NCBI RefSeq assembly: GCF_041860085.1 | Contig: NZ_CP124747.1 | Span: 3,534,001 to 3,598,000 of the forward strand | DNA length: 64,000 nucleotides | Direction: 5' to 3' | Source of the DNA: Schlesneria sp. DSM 10557 | Lineage (GTDB): Bacteria > Planctomycetota > Planctomycetia > Planctomycetales > Planctomycetaceae | In this document: in pieces, positions 46,367 through 53,226 of the stretch | How the letters are laid out: every line of letters starts with the position of its first letter | Numbering within the stretch: position 1 is the first letter of the stretch | Program-made: the position numbers and the translations under genes | The notes under the pieces: model-generated | Told to the model about the DNA's origin: nothing | What the model saw: the letters and a program-made list of their open reading frames with translations, nothing else | The model's database searches: none

Positions 46367-47389
46367 TCAGGCATGGTTCGATCCCCGTTTGACGTCACGA
46401 ATGAATTCCAAGATCGCCAGCCGGAGCCCGGGCTGGCGATCGGTCGCCTGCCACGTGGGATATGGGCGGGCCTTATCCCGAAGTTCTGGCGGTAGCCCGA
46501 ATTGTTCGACGATCGCGGGCATCGTCATCGCTTTCAGACCAAGGTCTGAAAACTCAAATTCCAATTGCCTGAGACGCTTATCCCGTTGTTTCAGGGCGTC
46601 GGACGACGTTGACGGCAATTGCACCGCAGGATGGGCCGTGACGAGGTCTGGCGGCATCCAGAGGCGTTTTTCCTGCGGATCCTGGCCGGGTAGTGCGTTG
46701 ATCAGACGGCGTCTGACCCGCCCAGGGCTCCACAGTTTGGCCTCGCTGGCATACCGGAGTATGCCCAGCGCGAGGGCCGGATCGGTTCCATTCGCCTTAA
46801 GCCGCTCGATGGGCTTGTCGGTCTCCTGGATCCCGAATTCAATCATTCCCTTCACCACCTCCGCCCAATCAGGAGTTGGTGAAGGGGATGGGGTGTTAGG
46901 AATAGGAATAGGAATATAAGAAGGGGAGGTTGTGGTTCCCGTTGTGGTTCCCGTTGTGGTTCCCGTTGTGGTTCCCGTTGTGGTTCCCGTTGTGGTGGAG
47001 TTTCTCCACCAGGAGGGAAACTTCGTTTTCATCTCAATGTGGTGAGGTATCTTCACCCAAATGCGAGATGGCTCACCTTTCTTCGAACTTGGTTCGTAAT
47101 GCAGCCATCCGCTTTCGATGCAGCGGCGCCTTGCTTCAACGAGCGTCTTTTCGGTGACTGCCATTCTTGGACGCAAGTCCTCGTCGGTGACAAGAACTCC
47201 ATCGTTGTACCCATAGTCATCTTCAAGCGTGGCGATCACCCGGATCAGGTTGCAGCCTTGTGCACCGAGTGTCCGGGCGACGAGCGGCAGAGCCAGAAGT
47301 TTCACGACGTGAAAGGCGAACCAGGGCTCTCGCTTTGGATAATCAGCCCCGAAATCAAGTTGCGCATCAGGTTGTTTCTTGCGAGGCAT
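46367..47389 (-). CDS. replication initiator-like protein with winged helix and TTTG linker
   Basis: 340 residues. N-terminal winged-helix-like domain (FAFHVVKLLALPLVARTLGAQGCNLIRVIATLEDDYGYNDGVLVTDEDLRPRMAVTEKTLVEARRRCIESGWL) as in phage replication proteins. A linker of five TTTG units plus IPIPIPNTPSPSPTP follows. The C-terminal domain has PGRVRRRLINALPGQDPQEKRLWMPPDL. It may load the replication machinery at the phage origin (inference; no helicase or primase domain is visible). Confidence 0.6.
   Translation of the reverse strand: MPRKKQPDAQLDFGADYPKREPWFAFHVVKLLALPLVARTLGAQGCNLIRVIATLEDDYGYNDGVLVTDEDLRPRMAVTEKTLVEARRRCIESGWLHYEPSSKKGEPSRIWVKIPHHIEMKTKFPSWWRNSTTTGTTTGTTTGTTTGTTTGTTTSPSYIPIPIPNTPSPSPTPDWAEVVKGMIEFGIQETDKPIERLKANGTDPALALGILRYASEAKLWSPGRVRRRLINALPGQDPQEKRLWMPPDLVTAHPAVQLPSTSSDALKQRDKRLRQLEFEFSDLGLKAMTMPAIVEQFGLPPELRDKARPYPTWQATDRQPGLRLAILEFIRDVKRGSNHA
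46930..46995. repeat. 12-bp tandem repeat encoding TTTG
   Basis: TTGTGGTTCCCG is repeated five times perfectly plus half a unit. Repeats in whole codons so copy changes keep the frame. It sits in the linker of the replication-type protein. Confidence 0.85.
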
Positions 47390-47424
47390 TGGAGTCCATT
47401 CCGAATCTAGTTGGTGAGACCAGG

Positions 47425-47790
47425 TTAGTAGTGACCAATGCCCGTTTCGCCGTCATCGAAGTCGTCGTCATCCTGATCATGGATGCTCTGCTGTGTAATC
47501 GCGGGGACTGCTGCCAAGCGGCTGCGCGTCTCGTGATCGAAGTCATAGACTTCGATTGGTTTCAATCGAAGATTTCTCGCAACGGCTTCCGCAGCTTCAC
47601 GGCCAACGAAAGAGATCGAGTAGATTGCCCCTTTCCCGAAAAGACGGGTATGGGCAGGGGCATCGCCAACAGCGGGCACATCAATGCGCACGAATGACTC
47701 ACCCCCGAGGGCGTAGTCGCTGATTTGGCCAGCGATTTTGGTATGACCAAACAGGTCAACCACGGCGTACATTTCTTTAGTCTCAGTCAT
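47425..47790 (-). CDS. conserved phage/plasmid protein (YAVVDLFGH type)
   Basis: 121 residues: MYAVVDLFGHTKIAGQISDYALGG, IDVPAVGDAPAHTRLFGKGAIYSISFVGREAAEAVAR. Similar short proteins are common in prophages by recall, function unknown (some are misannotated as acetyltransferases). Acidic C terminus. Overlaps the ASCH gene by eight bases. Confidence 0.65.
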   Translation of the reverse strand: MTETKEMYAVVDLFGHTKIAGQISDYALGGESFVRIDVPAVGDAPAHTRLFGKGAIYSISFVGREAAEAVARNLRLKPIEVYDFDHETRSRLAAVPAITQQSIHDQDDDDFDDGETGIGHY

Positions 47791-48244
47791 GCTTCAGGCT
47801 CTCCGAAAACTGGTCAACAAACTCACACTTTGAACACTTGGTTGAAGTCGCCGCGGCACGATCGCCGCAGAATCTGCAAAATCCAGGCAGCGTGAAACGC
47901 CCACCTGGCACGTACGCGTACGGGATGCGGGTAATGATGGTCGACGGTCGGCAGGACTCATGCGAATCGCAGAACATGCGAATGAATTGCGTGGGCGTCA
48001 TGCCCGGGAACCCCTCGGCCTCGACATCCTCCGGCGTGATCGCCGACAGCTTTTCGCGTGAAGGTTCGTTCACGCGAATGATTGCCAACCGTTGAATCGT
48101 CTCACCTGGCCGGAGGCCCATTCCTTTGACGACTCCGCAGAGGAGCTGCCCTGGCTTGACGTCAGTCCAGCCCATTCGCCGGGTCACTGTTTTGCGGCGG
48201 CGATAGAACTGGGGAGTGGTCAACGCGAACGAGATGTTCCGCAT
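47783..48244 (-). CDS. ASCH-domain protein with C-terminal zinc ribbon
   Basis: 153 residues: SFALTTPQFYRRRKTVTRRMGW, KPGQLLCGVVKGMGLRPGE, ITPEDVEAEGFPGMTPTQFIRMFC are typical of phage ASCH proteins. A CRFCG...CSKCE zinc ribbon is added at the C terminus. ASCH folds bind RNA or modified cytidines; some are nucleases. Role here unknown. Confidence 0.75.
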   Translation of the reverse strand: MRNISFALTTPQFYRRRKTVTRRMGWTDVKPGQLLCGVVKGMGLRPGETIQRLAIIRVNEPSREKLSAITPEDVEAEGFPGMTPTQFIRMFCDSHESCRPSTIITRIPYAYVPGGRFTLPGFCRFCGDRAAATSTKCSKCEFVDQFSESLKHD

Positions 48245-48248
48245 CGGC

Positions 48249-48476
48249 TCACCCTCCCAGGCCGGTGAGGGCCGCGAGCTGCTCGACGTCGAGTGACTGC
48301 CCCTCAGATAGATTGATATCGATCTCGTGGCGTGTGATCTCCGAGCGCACGACGTTGACGTTCTTCGGTGCCTCGATCCCGATGCGGACCGCGCAAGGCC
48401 CGATCCTCACGACTGTGATCGTGATGTCGTTCCCAATGTATATCTTTTCTCCCGCCTTCCGTGACAGAACGAGCAT
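48249..48476 (-). CDS. csrA: phage-encoded CsrA/RsmA translational regulator
   Basis: 75 residues: MLVLSRKAGEKIYIGNDITITVVRIG, VRIGIEAPKNVNVVRSEI. The RNA-contacting R near residue 6 and R near residue 44 are kept. Binds ANGGA sites in mRNA leaders and blocks or aids translation. Strong RBS (AGGAAGGG). In an early phage operon next to the exonuclease. Targets may be phage or host mRNAs. Confidence 0.92.
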   Translation of the reverse strand: MLVLSRKAGEKIYIGNDITITVVRIGPCAVRIGIEAPKNVNVVRSEITRHEIDINLSEGQSLDVEQLAALTGLGG

Positions 48477-48489
48477 TTCGATTCCCTTC

Positions 48490-50415
48490 CTAAAACAATG
48501 ATGATTGAAGCTGTCGGGCTACTGGCTCAGCCCTGGTTTGATCGCATGGAAGCGAGAACTCTTTCCCGCCCATTGCCAGTTCAGTGACGTAGTGGTACAC
48601 GGTGCCTGCTTTCCAACTGTTTTCACTTAGGGGACCGCGACGTTCGATCTCGGTCCGAGCGGTTGCGTAGGTCGATCGCAGGGTGATCCACTGCTCACAA
48701 TCAGGTGGCAGCACGGCGGGGAGTGGGTAGTGCCTCCACCAGTCAGCATCCCGGTAATCTCGCGTCATGGCATCATCTACCGCATCGCGAGTGCGCTCTT
48801 CGTGCGGGATGTATCGGGTCGCGTTCCACAACCTGGCGGCAGGCGTTCCAACCGGAACTCCCAGTACTCCACCCGACTGAGGGACCGCTTCCAGCGTAGG
48901 AGCTCCTGCTCCGCCATCGCTCTCGGCGAGGGGTCGCTGTAGATCGTTTCCGATGCTTTCCGTCGTCTCCTGGGCCGTCGCGGCCGCCACACTGCCACTG
49001 CTCGATACTGTTCCTGCTGGCCATAAGTCGGGTTGCTCATGAGTCACCTCGATTTTTGACGTGCCTGTGCGGACGCAACCGGTGAGCGGCAAGATCTCTG
49101 ACAACCGGTTCGCCGCCTGTCCGAGATCCATCGATCGCAGGGCCTCAATCCAGCCAGCTCGCGGAGACACAGCCGGGAAATCATGCCAGGCGGTTGGGAT
49201 CACAAGCCCGCGGTGGAGCTCGACCAACCGTCGTGACAGGCGAGCAGCGTCGGCCTGCTCACGGAGTGCTTTCCCCACCGCACCAGGGACGAGCAGGCAC
49301 CGGCCCGCTTCCAGGATCGACTCCAAGTCGTGATGCTTACCAAGCAGCTCCCCCGCTTTATTCGGGCCGATCCCCTTCACACCTGGTACGCCATCGCTGG
49401 CATCGCCGACCAGGGCGAGGTAATCAGCCAGTTGATTCCGCGTGATTCCGTATTTCTCTTCGACATAGGACCCGCCCAGGAACTTGCCACCGTCCCAAGG
49501 ATGGTAGATCTTGATCCGCTGGCCCTCTGTGCAGAGCTGCAGCAGATCCTTATCGCAGGAGCAAACAACCACCCCGGCCGAAGTCGGCACGATCGCCGTA
49601 GCTAACGATGCGATCACATCATCAGCTTCCCAATCCGTGACACGGATTAGCGGCCATCCGATAGCCTCGATGGCCGACTCGGCCAGGGCAATTTGCTCGA
49701 TCAGTTCAACAGGTTTGGGCGGCCGATGGGCCTTGTAGTCGGCGAAGGCGGCAGACCTCGCGACATGGCCACCATCGGCCGCAAAAATCAGATATTCAGG
49801 CGACAGCTTTTCGATGACGTTGGCCACAGTCGACAGCATCGACCGGACTCCGTTGATCCGCGAGGGCGGACCAGCGTGAAACGCTTTGACCAGGAGATTC
49901 AGCAGGTCGACAATGACCACTAGGCCGTATTGCTGAGGCGGCGTGCTCTCGTCCGATCCAACTCCGATTCGAAGTTCGCCTGGTCGACGTTCAGTTCTAC
50001 CGATAGCGACAGCGTCAGACTGTCGCACTTCATTTCGTTGACCAGTTTCCGCCGCTGGTCCTGTGCGTCCTGGTGCGTCATCAGTCCCGATGCCAGATCC
50101 CCGGCGCTGGAGTGCCACACCAGCTGCCACTCCTTCGGAGGGCGGTTGCTGACTGCTCGTTTCGCGGCTTCCGCGAACAGTTTCGGCGGTGGTAGAGGAG
50201 ATCGACCCATCAAGTGTTTCCTTCTGCTCTTGCGATGTCAGGGGCCAGGTCGCCCCCGAGATGACCAGGAATCCGCCACGGCTCAGATTGATGAGCGTCT
50301 CGCCATGCCGATCAGTGATCACGCTGGAGATTGTCAGTTCGCCCGTCACCGCACCGCCAAACGACGGTATCGGCTCCGTTAACTCAATCGACTCCCCGAT
50401 CACTGGCCCGCTCAT
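48490..50415 (-). CDS. 5'-3' exonuclease (FEN/PIN type) in a long 641-codon frame
   Basis: Residues ~166-450 form the nuclease: VVIVDLLNLLVKAFHAG, YLIFAADGG, DWEADDVIASLA, VVVCSCDKDLLQL, DYLALVGDASDGVPGVKGIGPNKAGELL, holding the metal-binding Asp set and H3TH of Pol I/T7-type exonucleases. Residues 1-~75 look like a separate small protein, ~80-165 and ~465-580 are low-complexity with a better-looking frame alongside, and ~580-641 look real again. The exonuclease may start at a GTG at 49920. Single fusion or several overlapped genes cannot be settled. Confidence 0.75.
   Translation of the reverse strand: MSGPVIGESIELTEPIPSFGGAVTGELTISSVITDRHGETLINLSRGGFLVISGATWPLTSQEQKETLDGSISSTTAETVRGSRETSSQQPPSEGVAAGVALQRRGSGIGTDDAPGRTGPAAETGQRNEVRQSDAVAIGRTERRPGELRIGVGSDESTPPQQYGLVVIVDLLNLLVKAFHAGPPSRINGVRSMLSTVANVIEKLSPEYLIFAADGGHVARSAAFADYKAHRPPKPVELIEQIALAESAIEAIGWPLIRVTDWEADDVIASLATAIVPTSAGVVVCSCDKDLLQLCTEGQRIKIYHPWDGGKFLGGSYVEEKYGITRNQLADYLALVGDASDGVPGVKGIGPNKAGELLGKHHDLESILEAGRCLLVPGAVGKALREQADAARLSRRLVELHRGLVIPTAWHDFPAVSPRAGWIEALRSMDLGQAANRLSEILPLTGCVRTGTSKIEVTHEQPDLWPAGTVSSSGSVAAATAQETTESIGNDLQRPLAESDGGAGAPTLEAVPQSGGVLGVPVGTPAARLWNATRYIPHEERTRDAVDDAMTRDYRDADWWRHYPLPAVLPPDCEQWITLRSTYATARTEIERRGPLSENSWKAGTVYHYVTELAMGGKEFSLPCDQTRAEPVARQLQSSLF
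48777..49040 (-). CDS. overlapping reading frame inside the exonuclease gene
   Basis: 87 codons with ATG and GAGG seven bases upstream. EQELLRWKRSLSRVEYWEFRLERLPPGCGTRPD is protein-like. It lies opposite the low-complexity part of the exonuclease frame and ends near an ATG (MTRDYRDADWWRHY) of that frame. Its reality is uncertain. Confidence 0.35.
   Translation of the reverse strand: MSNPTYGQQEQYRAVAVWRPRRPRRRRKASETIYSDPSPRAMAEQELLRWKRSLSRVEYWEFRLERLPPGCGTRPDTSRTKSALAMR
49920..50210 (-). CDS. overlapping reading frame upstream of the exonuclease domain
   Basis: 96 codons, ATG at 50210 with AAGGAA upstream. PPPKLFAEAAKRAVSNRPPKEWQLVWHSSAGDLASG and NEMKCDSLTLSLSVELNVDQANFESELD look like ordinary protein, better than the long frame through the same DNA. 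The stop TAG overlaps the exonuclease GTG (TAGTG), a coupling signature. Confidence 0.5.
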   Translation of the reverse strand: MGRSPLPPPKLFAEAAKRAVSNRPPKEWQLVWHSSAGDLASGLMTHQDAQDQRRKLVNEMKCDSLTLSLSVELNVDQANFESELDRTRARRLSNTA

Positions 50416-50442
50416 GTCTCACACTCCGTTAGACGAGGAAGT

Positions 50443-50595
50443 TCACCAGAGGCGAAACTGACGCGTCTCGGCAGCGTCCCAAGCCAGATTGGCCCCCATG
50501 ACCACACCGAAGCCAATCAGGCACTCGGCCGGCCAGCAGCAGATGACGCACACCACAGCAAAGATCCAGACCGCAGTTAGACCGTAAACCACCAT
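50443..50595 (-). CDS. 50-residue single-helix membrane protein
   Basis: MVVYGLTAVWIFAVVCVICCWP and a second hydrophobic half (ECLIGFGVVMGANLAW). GAGG before the ATG. The frame upstream of the ATG is not convincing. Unknown function. Confidence 0.5.
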   Translation of the reverse strand: MVVYGLTAVWIFAVVCVICCWPAECLIGFGVVMGANLAWDAAETRQFRLW

Positions 50596-50717
50596 GATTA
50601 CGTCCTCTCGATATCGATGATCGAAACGCCCTGGCAGGGGCTTCTGGGTCGCCCCTGCCAGGGAAAGCTGGTGGACCTCTCGGCATCCCCAGCCACGGCG
50701 CAACACACGCCGTTTAC

Positions 50718-51713
50718 TCACACTCCTAATGCAGCCGCGCCGCGTACGAACTCGGCAGGCTGTTCGAGGCCGTAAACCGCCTCGAAGATTCGATCGCTCG
50801 GGTTGTCATAGTGCCCGAAGACGCCCGTCTGGACGTGCCCCGACAGCCAGAACCCGGCGTTCCACACGACAGAGTTATGCCGCGTGACACACGTTTTCCT
50901 CATGCTCTCAAAGGTGCCTGACGATTCCGCTGCGGTGCAGATCCGCTTCCACGTTTTGTAGAACGTCTGACCCTTATAGAAACCAGGGAAGAGCCGATCC
51001 GTCTGACCATGCCATGTAATGGGGTCTGCAAGGTAGGCCTTCAAATGCTTGGCAGCGCATTCATTCAGTGGGAACCGATGCAACTTCCCCGTCTTCTGTG
51101 CGTGGAAGGAAATCGACCCGAATTGATATGGCTCCGGCTCATTCAAGCGAATCTTGGAAATCTTGAAGTCGAAGAGATCCCATGTTCTGGCCCCACAATT
51201 GAGAGCCAGGACGAGCGCCAACCGCCAAAGCCTCGGCTCATTCATGGGACACCAGCGAGCAAACTTCGACGGCTGACGGGCCGCATTGCAATTCAGGTAG
51301 AGCCGATCCAGATCAGCAGCTGTGAACACGAATGGCAGTTGCTTCTGGTGCTGAAGATTCCGTGGCCATTTGAAGTACGGGATCAGATTAAGCCCACTGG
51401 GGTTTGACCGATCGGCCGGCCAGAGCGGTGATATCGTGACGTGGATGTCACGCATGACGCGATTCACCGTGGAGGGAGTTCGCTGCCCTACTTTTTTCTG
51501 ACCGCCCCTTCTGTAGGGGGTCGAAATTAACTTGTCACGAAAATGACGGACGGTTTCCCGATTGATCTGATCGCAAGTGGGATTGCCCGTCAAAGTTTTC
51601 CAGAGTCCCAGCGAGCTCCGGTATTCCTTTAACGTCGATTCAGCGATGTGATCGATTTCAGGCAACACTTGCTTTTCCCACGCATCAGGTAGGGTCATGT
51701 TGGTCTCAGGCAT
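50718..51713 (-). CDS. tyrosine recombinase, probable integrase (right recombinase)
   Basis: 331 residues with an N-terminal core-binding domain (ITLKEYRSSLGLWKTLTG-like; NRETVRHFRDKLIS) and a catalytic domain: R in NCGARTWDLFDF, K in AQKTGKLHRFPL, R in SMRKTCVTRHN, H in WLSGHVQTG, Tyr in VFGHYDNP. The usual first His of the HxxR box is not present (E/S). It lies 1.3 kb from attR and has a normal phage integrase architecture, so it is the better integrase candidate. Confidence 0.82.
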   Translation of the reverse strand: MPETNMTLPDAWEKQVLPEIDHIAESTLKEYRSSLGLWKTLTGNPTCDQINRETVRHFRDKLISTPYRRGGQKKVGQRTPSTVNRVMRDIHVTISPLWPADRSNPSGLNLIPYFKWPRNLQHQKQLPFVFTAADLDRLYLNCNAARQPSKFARWCPMNEPRLWRLALVLALNCGARTWDLFDFKISKIRLNEPEPYQFGSISFHAQKTGKLHRFPLNECAAKHLKAYLADPITWHGQTDRLFPGFYKGQTFYKTWKRICTAAESSGTFESMRKTCVTRHNSVVWNAGFWLSGHVQTGVFGHYDNPSDRIFEAVYGLEQPAEFVRGAAALGV

Positions 51714-51915
51714 AAAGTGATTTTCCCCATTGCCGATTTCGTCGCGAGAAGGGAGCTCGCGTCTAAGGACCCTCCAGTGATCAATTCCACTTCAGACCTC
51801 ACACGAGGACTGTGTCGTCCTTCGACTCACTCATGTTCCATTTACCGAAAACACCTAAGTCGCAGTGTCCAACTTTTCGCTGAACAAACGATTTCAGTGT
51901 GGACGTGTCCCGCTT

Positions 51916-52040
51916 CTGGCGACGTTGCCAGCTCGTGGACTTTCATCAACATGGGAGTCGCTGGCGTGTGGCGCTGGCGATCAAGAGGCATCGCCATCCC
52001 AACTGGGTGGCAAGCTGAGACGCCACACGCCAGGGACTCC
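51916..52040. other. nested stem structure (candidate structured RNA or recombination element)
   Basis: Outer arms 51954-51973 and 52021-52040 pair over 20 bases with one mismatch. Inside are a hairpin GGCGAT/ATCGCC (51976-51981, 51990-51995) and a second stem CCA-t-CCC / GGG-TGG (51994-52010), giving a three-way-junction shape. A further near-palindrome CTGGC...GCCAG is at 51916-51931. No protein-like frame occupies it. It lies between the right recombinase and the XRE gene. Confidence 0.6.
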
Positions 52041-52053
52041 TGGGGGGCGAACG

Positions 52054-52087
52054 AAAAAAGCCGCCCAGGTCATCGACCCAGGCGGCG
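52054..52087 (-). terminator. rho-independent terminator
   Basis: GCCGCC...GGCGGC outer stem with an inner GGTC/GACC stem; on the minus strand TTTTTT follows (52059-52054). Ends transcripts from the XRE gene and from the promoter at 52132-52159. Confidence 0.85.
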
Positions 52088-52131
52088 TTATGGAATTCAG
52101 TTTGTCGGTGCCACCCGGTTCAACGGGGGCC

Positions 52132-52159
52132 AGTGTAACCTCGGGGTAACAAATGTCAA
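52132..52159 (-). promoter_or_regulatory. putative sigma-70 promoter for a short RNA, with inverted repeat
   Basis: On the minus strand TTGACA (52159-52154), 16 bases, TACACT (52137-52132). Transcription from ~52125 to the terminator would give ~70 bases without a frame. Around it GTGTAACC (52133-52140) pairs with GGTTACAC (52164-52171), and GGGGTAAC recurs. It could be an operator for the XRE protein instead. Confidence 0.4.
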
Positions 52160-52416
52160 GCCGGGGTTACACAAATCGTCTGCGCGATTGAGTCAAACTC
52201 TTCTGCAGGGAGCAGCATAGCTGTGGGATCCATTCCCAATGATACCGCAAGTTGCTCACAGGTCTTCAGCCTCGGTTCACCGTCGCCATTCAGAACGCGA
52301 TTGATCTGCACGCGACTCACGCCGGCCAGTGAGGCTAGTTCTTCTTGCGTATACCCAAGATCGTTGAGATGCTTCAGGTTTCGACGCATCCGTTGTTCAA
52401 GAATCACGTGTTTCAT
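52156..52416 (-). CDS. XRE-family helix-turn-helix regulator
   Basis: 86 residues: LNDLGYTQEELASLAGVSRVQINRVLNGDGEPRLKTCEQLAVSLGMDP is a full XRE HTH. A Cro/CI-type regulator of the lysogeny switch is likely by position, but it has no cleavage domain. No strong RBS. Confidence 0.8.
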   Translation of the reverse strand: MKHVILEQRMRRNLKHLNDLGYTQEELASLAGVSRVQINRVLNGDGEPRLKTCEQLAVSLGMDPTAMLLPAEEFDSIAQTICVTPA

Positions 52417-52457
52417 CCTCTCATTCTATTCAGCCCGGTACGGCCAAACAACAGCAT

Positions 52458-52907
52458 CTACTTATTCCGCCAATGGCCTTTGACGTGCGATGTCGTACCG
52501 TTCTTGTTTTTTCGGTCATGCGCCTCGACCCATACTTGGCCGGCGTGCTTATCTGGTGCGGGCGATGGCGCCGCGATAGGAGGAGCTTCAACTCTGACGA
52601 TCGGAGGTTGAACGATTGACTGTGCGCCGACGGTTACGGGCGTTTGAGACCGAATTGCCGCCCAGATCGCAGTGCAGGATGCTGCAACCAACCCCAAGGC
52701 GATGAGGTTTCGTAAGGACATCGGCTCACGAGGGTGGCTGGAATCCGACCTGGGTCTAATCAGGGGGGGCAGAACCTTACCCCCATCCTCCACACCGCTG
52801 AAGAATTTATTCCACTCTTCCTCTGTTCCGGCGACCCCCGAAGGGACTGGAAGCGGAGCCTGCGGTGCAGGTTTTCGTCGAAACAGGCGGGCGATTGAAA
52901 AGGCCAT
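52458..52907 (-). CDS. membrane-anchored phage protein
   Basis: 149 residues: basic start (MAFSIARLFRRKPAPQ), soluble linker, hydrophobic segment near residue 67-85 (LIALGLVAASCTAIWAAI) and a Pro/Ala then basic C terminus (VEAHDRKNKNGTTSHVKGHW). A short form starting at MSLRNL is possible. Last phage gene before attR. Unknown. Confidence 0.55.
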   Translation of the reverse strand: MAFSIARLFRRKPAPQAPLPVPSGVAGTEEEWNKFFSGVEDGGKVLPPLIRPRSDSSHPREPMSLRNLIALGLVAASCTAIWAAIRSQTPVTVGAQSIVQPPIVRVEAPPIAAPSPAPDKHAGQVWVEAHDRKNKNGTTSHVKGHWRNK

Positions 52908-52928
52908 TCATCCGTCCCGAAACGAAGG

Positions 52929-52959
52929 TAGAGCACCGGATTGCGTATCCGGTGCTCTA
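52929..52959. repeat. 13-bp perfect hairpin near attR
   Basis: TAGAGCACCGGAT with its complement, five-base loop. No proper T run on either strand. Placed 23 bases from the attachment core; may be a weak terminator for the tRNA side or an accessory att site. Confidence 0.5.
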
Positions 52960-52981
52960 GGCTTCAAAAAACGCATGAAAA

Positions 52982-53057
<76 letters not shown>

Positions 53058-53226
53058 TCGCATTTCTGCAGCCCCCACACTGCGGTGCAGATGGGGAGGC
53101 CGATTCTATCATCCGTTTTCTGGTCGTCAAGTTGTCGAGGCTTCCAAATTTCTTTGGGACCAGTTCTGCTATGCCAACATTGTGTCGACCATCTGCCCGT
53201 CGTCTCTCCAGCTGGAAAGTCCTCGC

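Noticed and set aside
46930..46995. Tandem repeats considered as CRISPR or iterons
   Set aside because: Unit is 12 bp with no spacers and lies in frame inside a coding linker. No CRISPR array or cas gene is present anywhere in the window.
51717..52220. Plus-strand 167-codon frame
   Set aside because: Ser/Arg/Gly-rich, crosses the stem structure and terminator and overlaps the end of the XRE gene.
52929..52959. tRNA-like anticodon arm (CCGGA-TTGCGTA-TCCGG)
   Set aside because: Only the anticodon arm fits; no acceptor, D or T arm. Treated as a plain hairpin.
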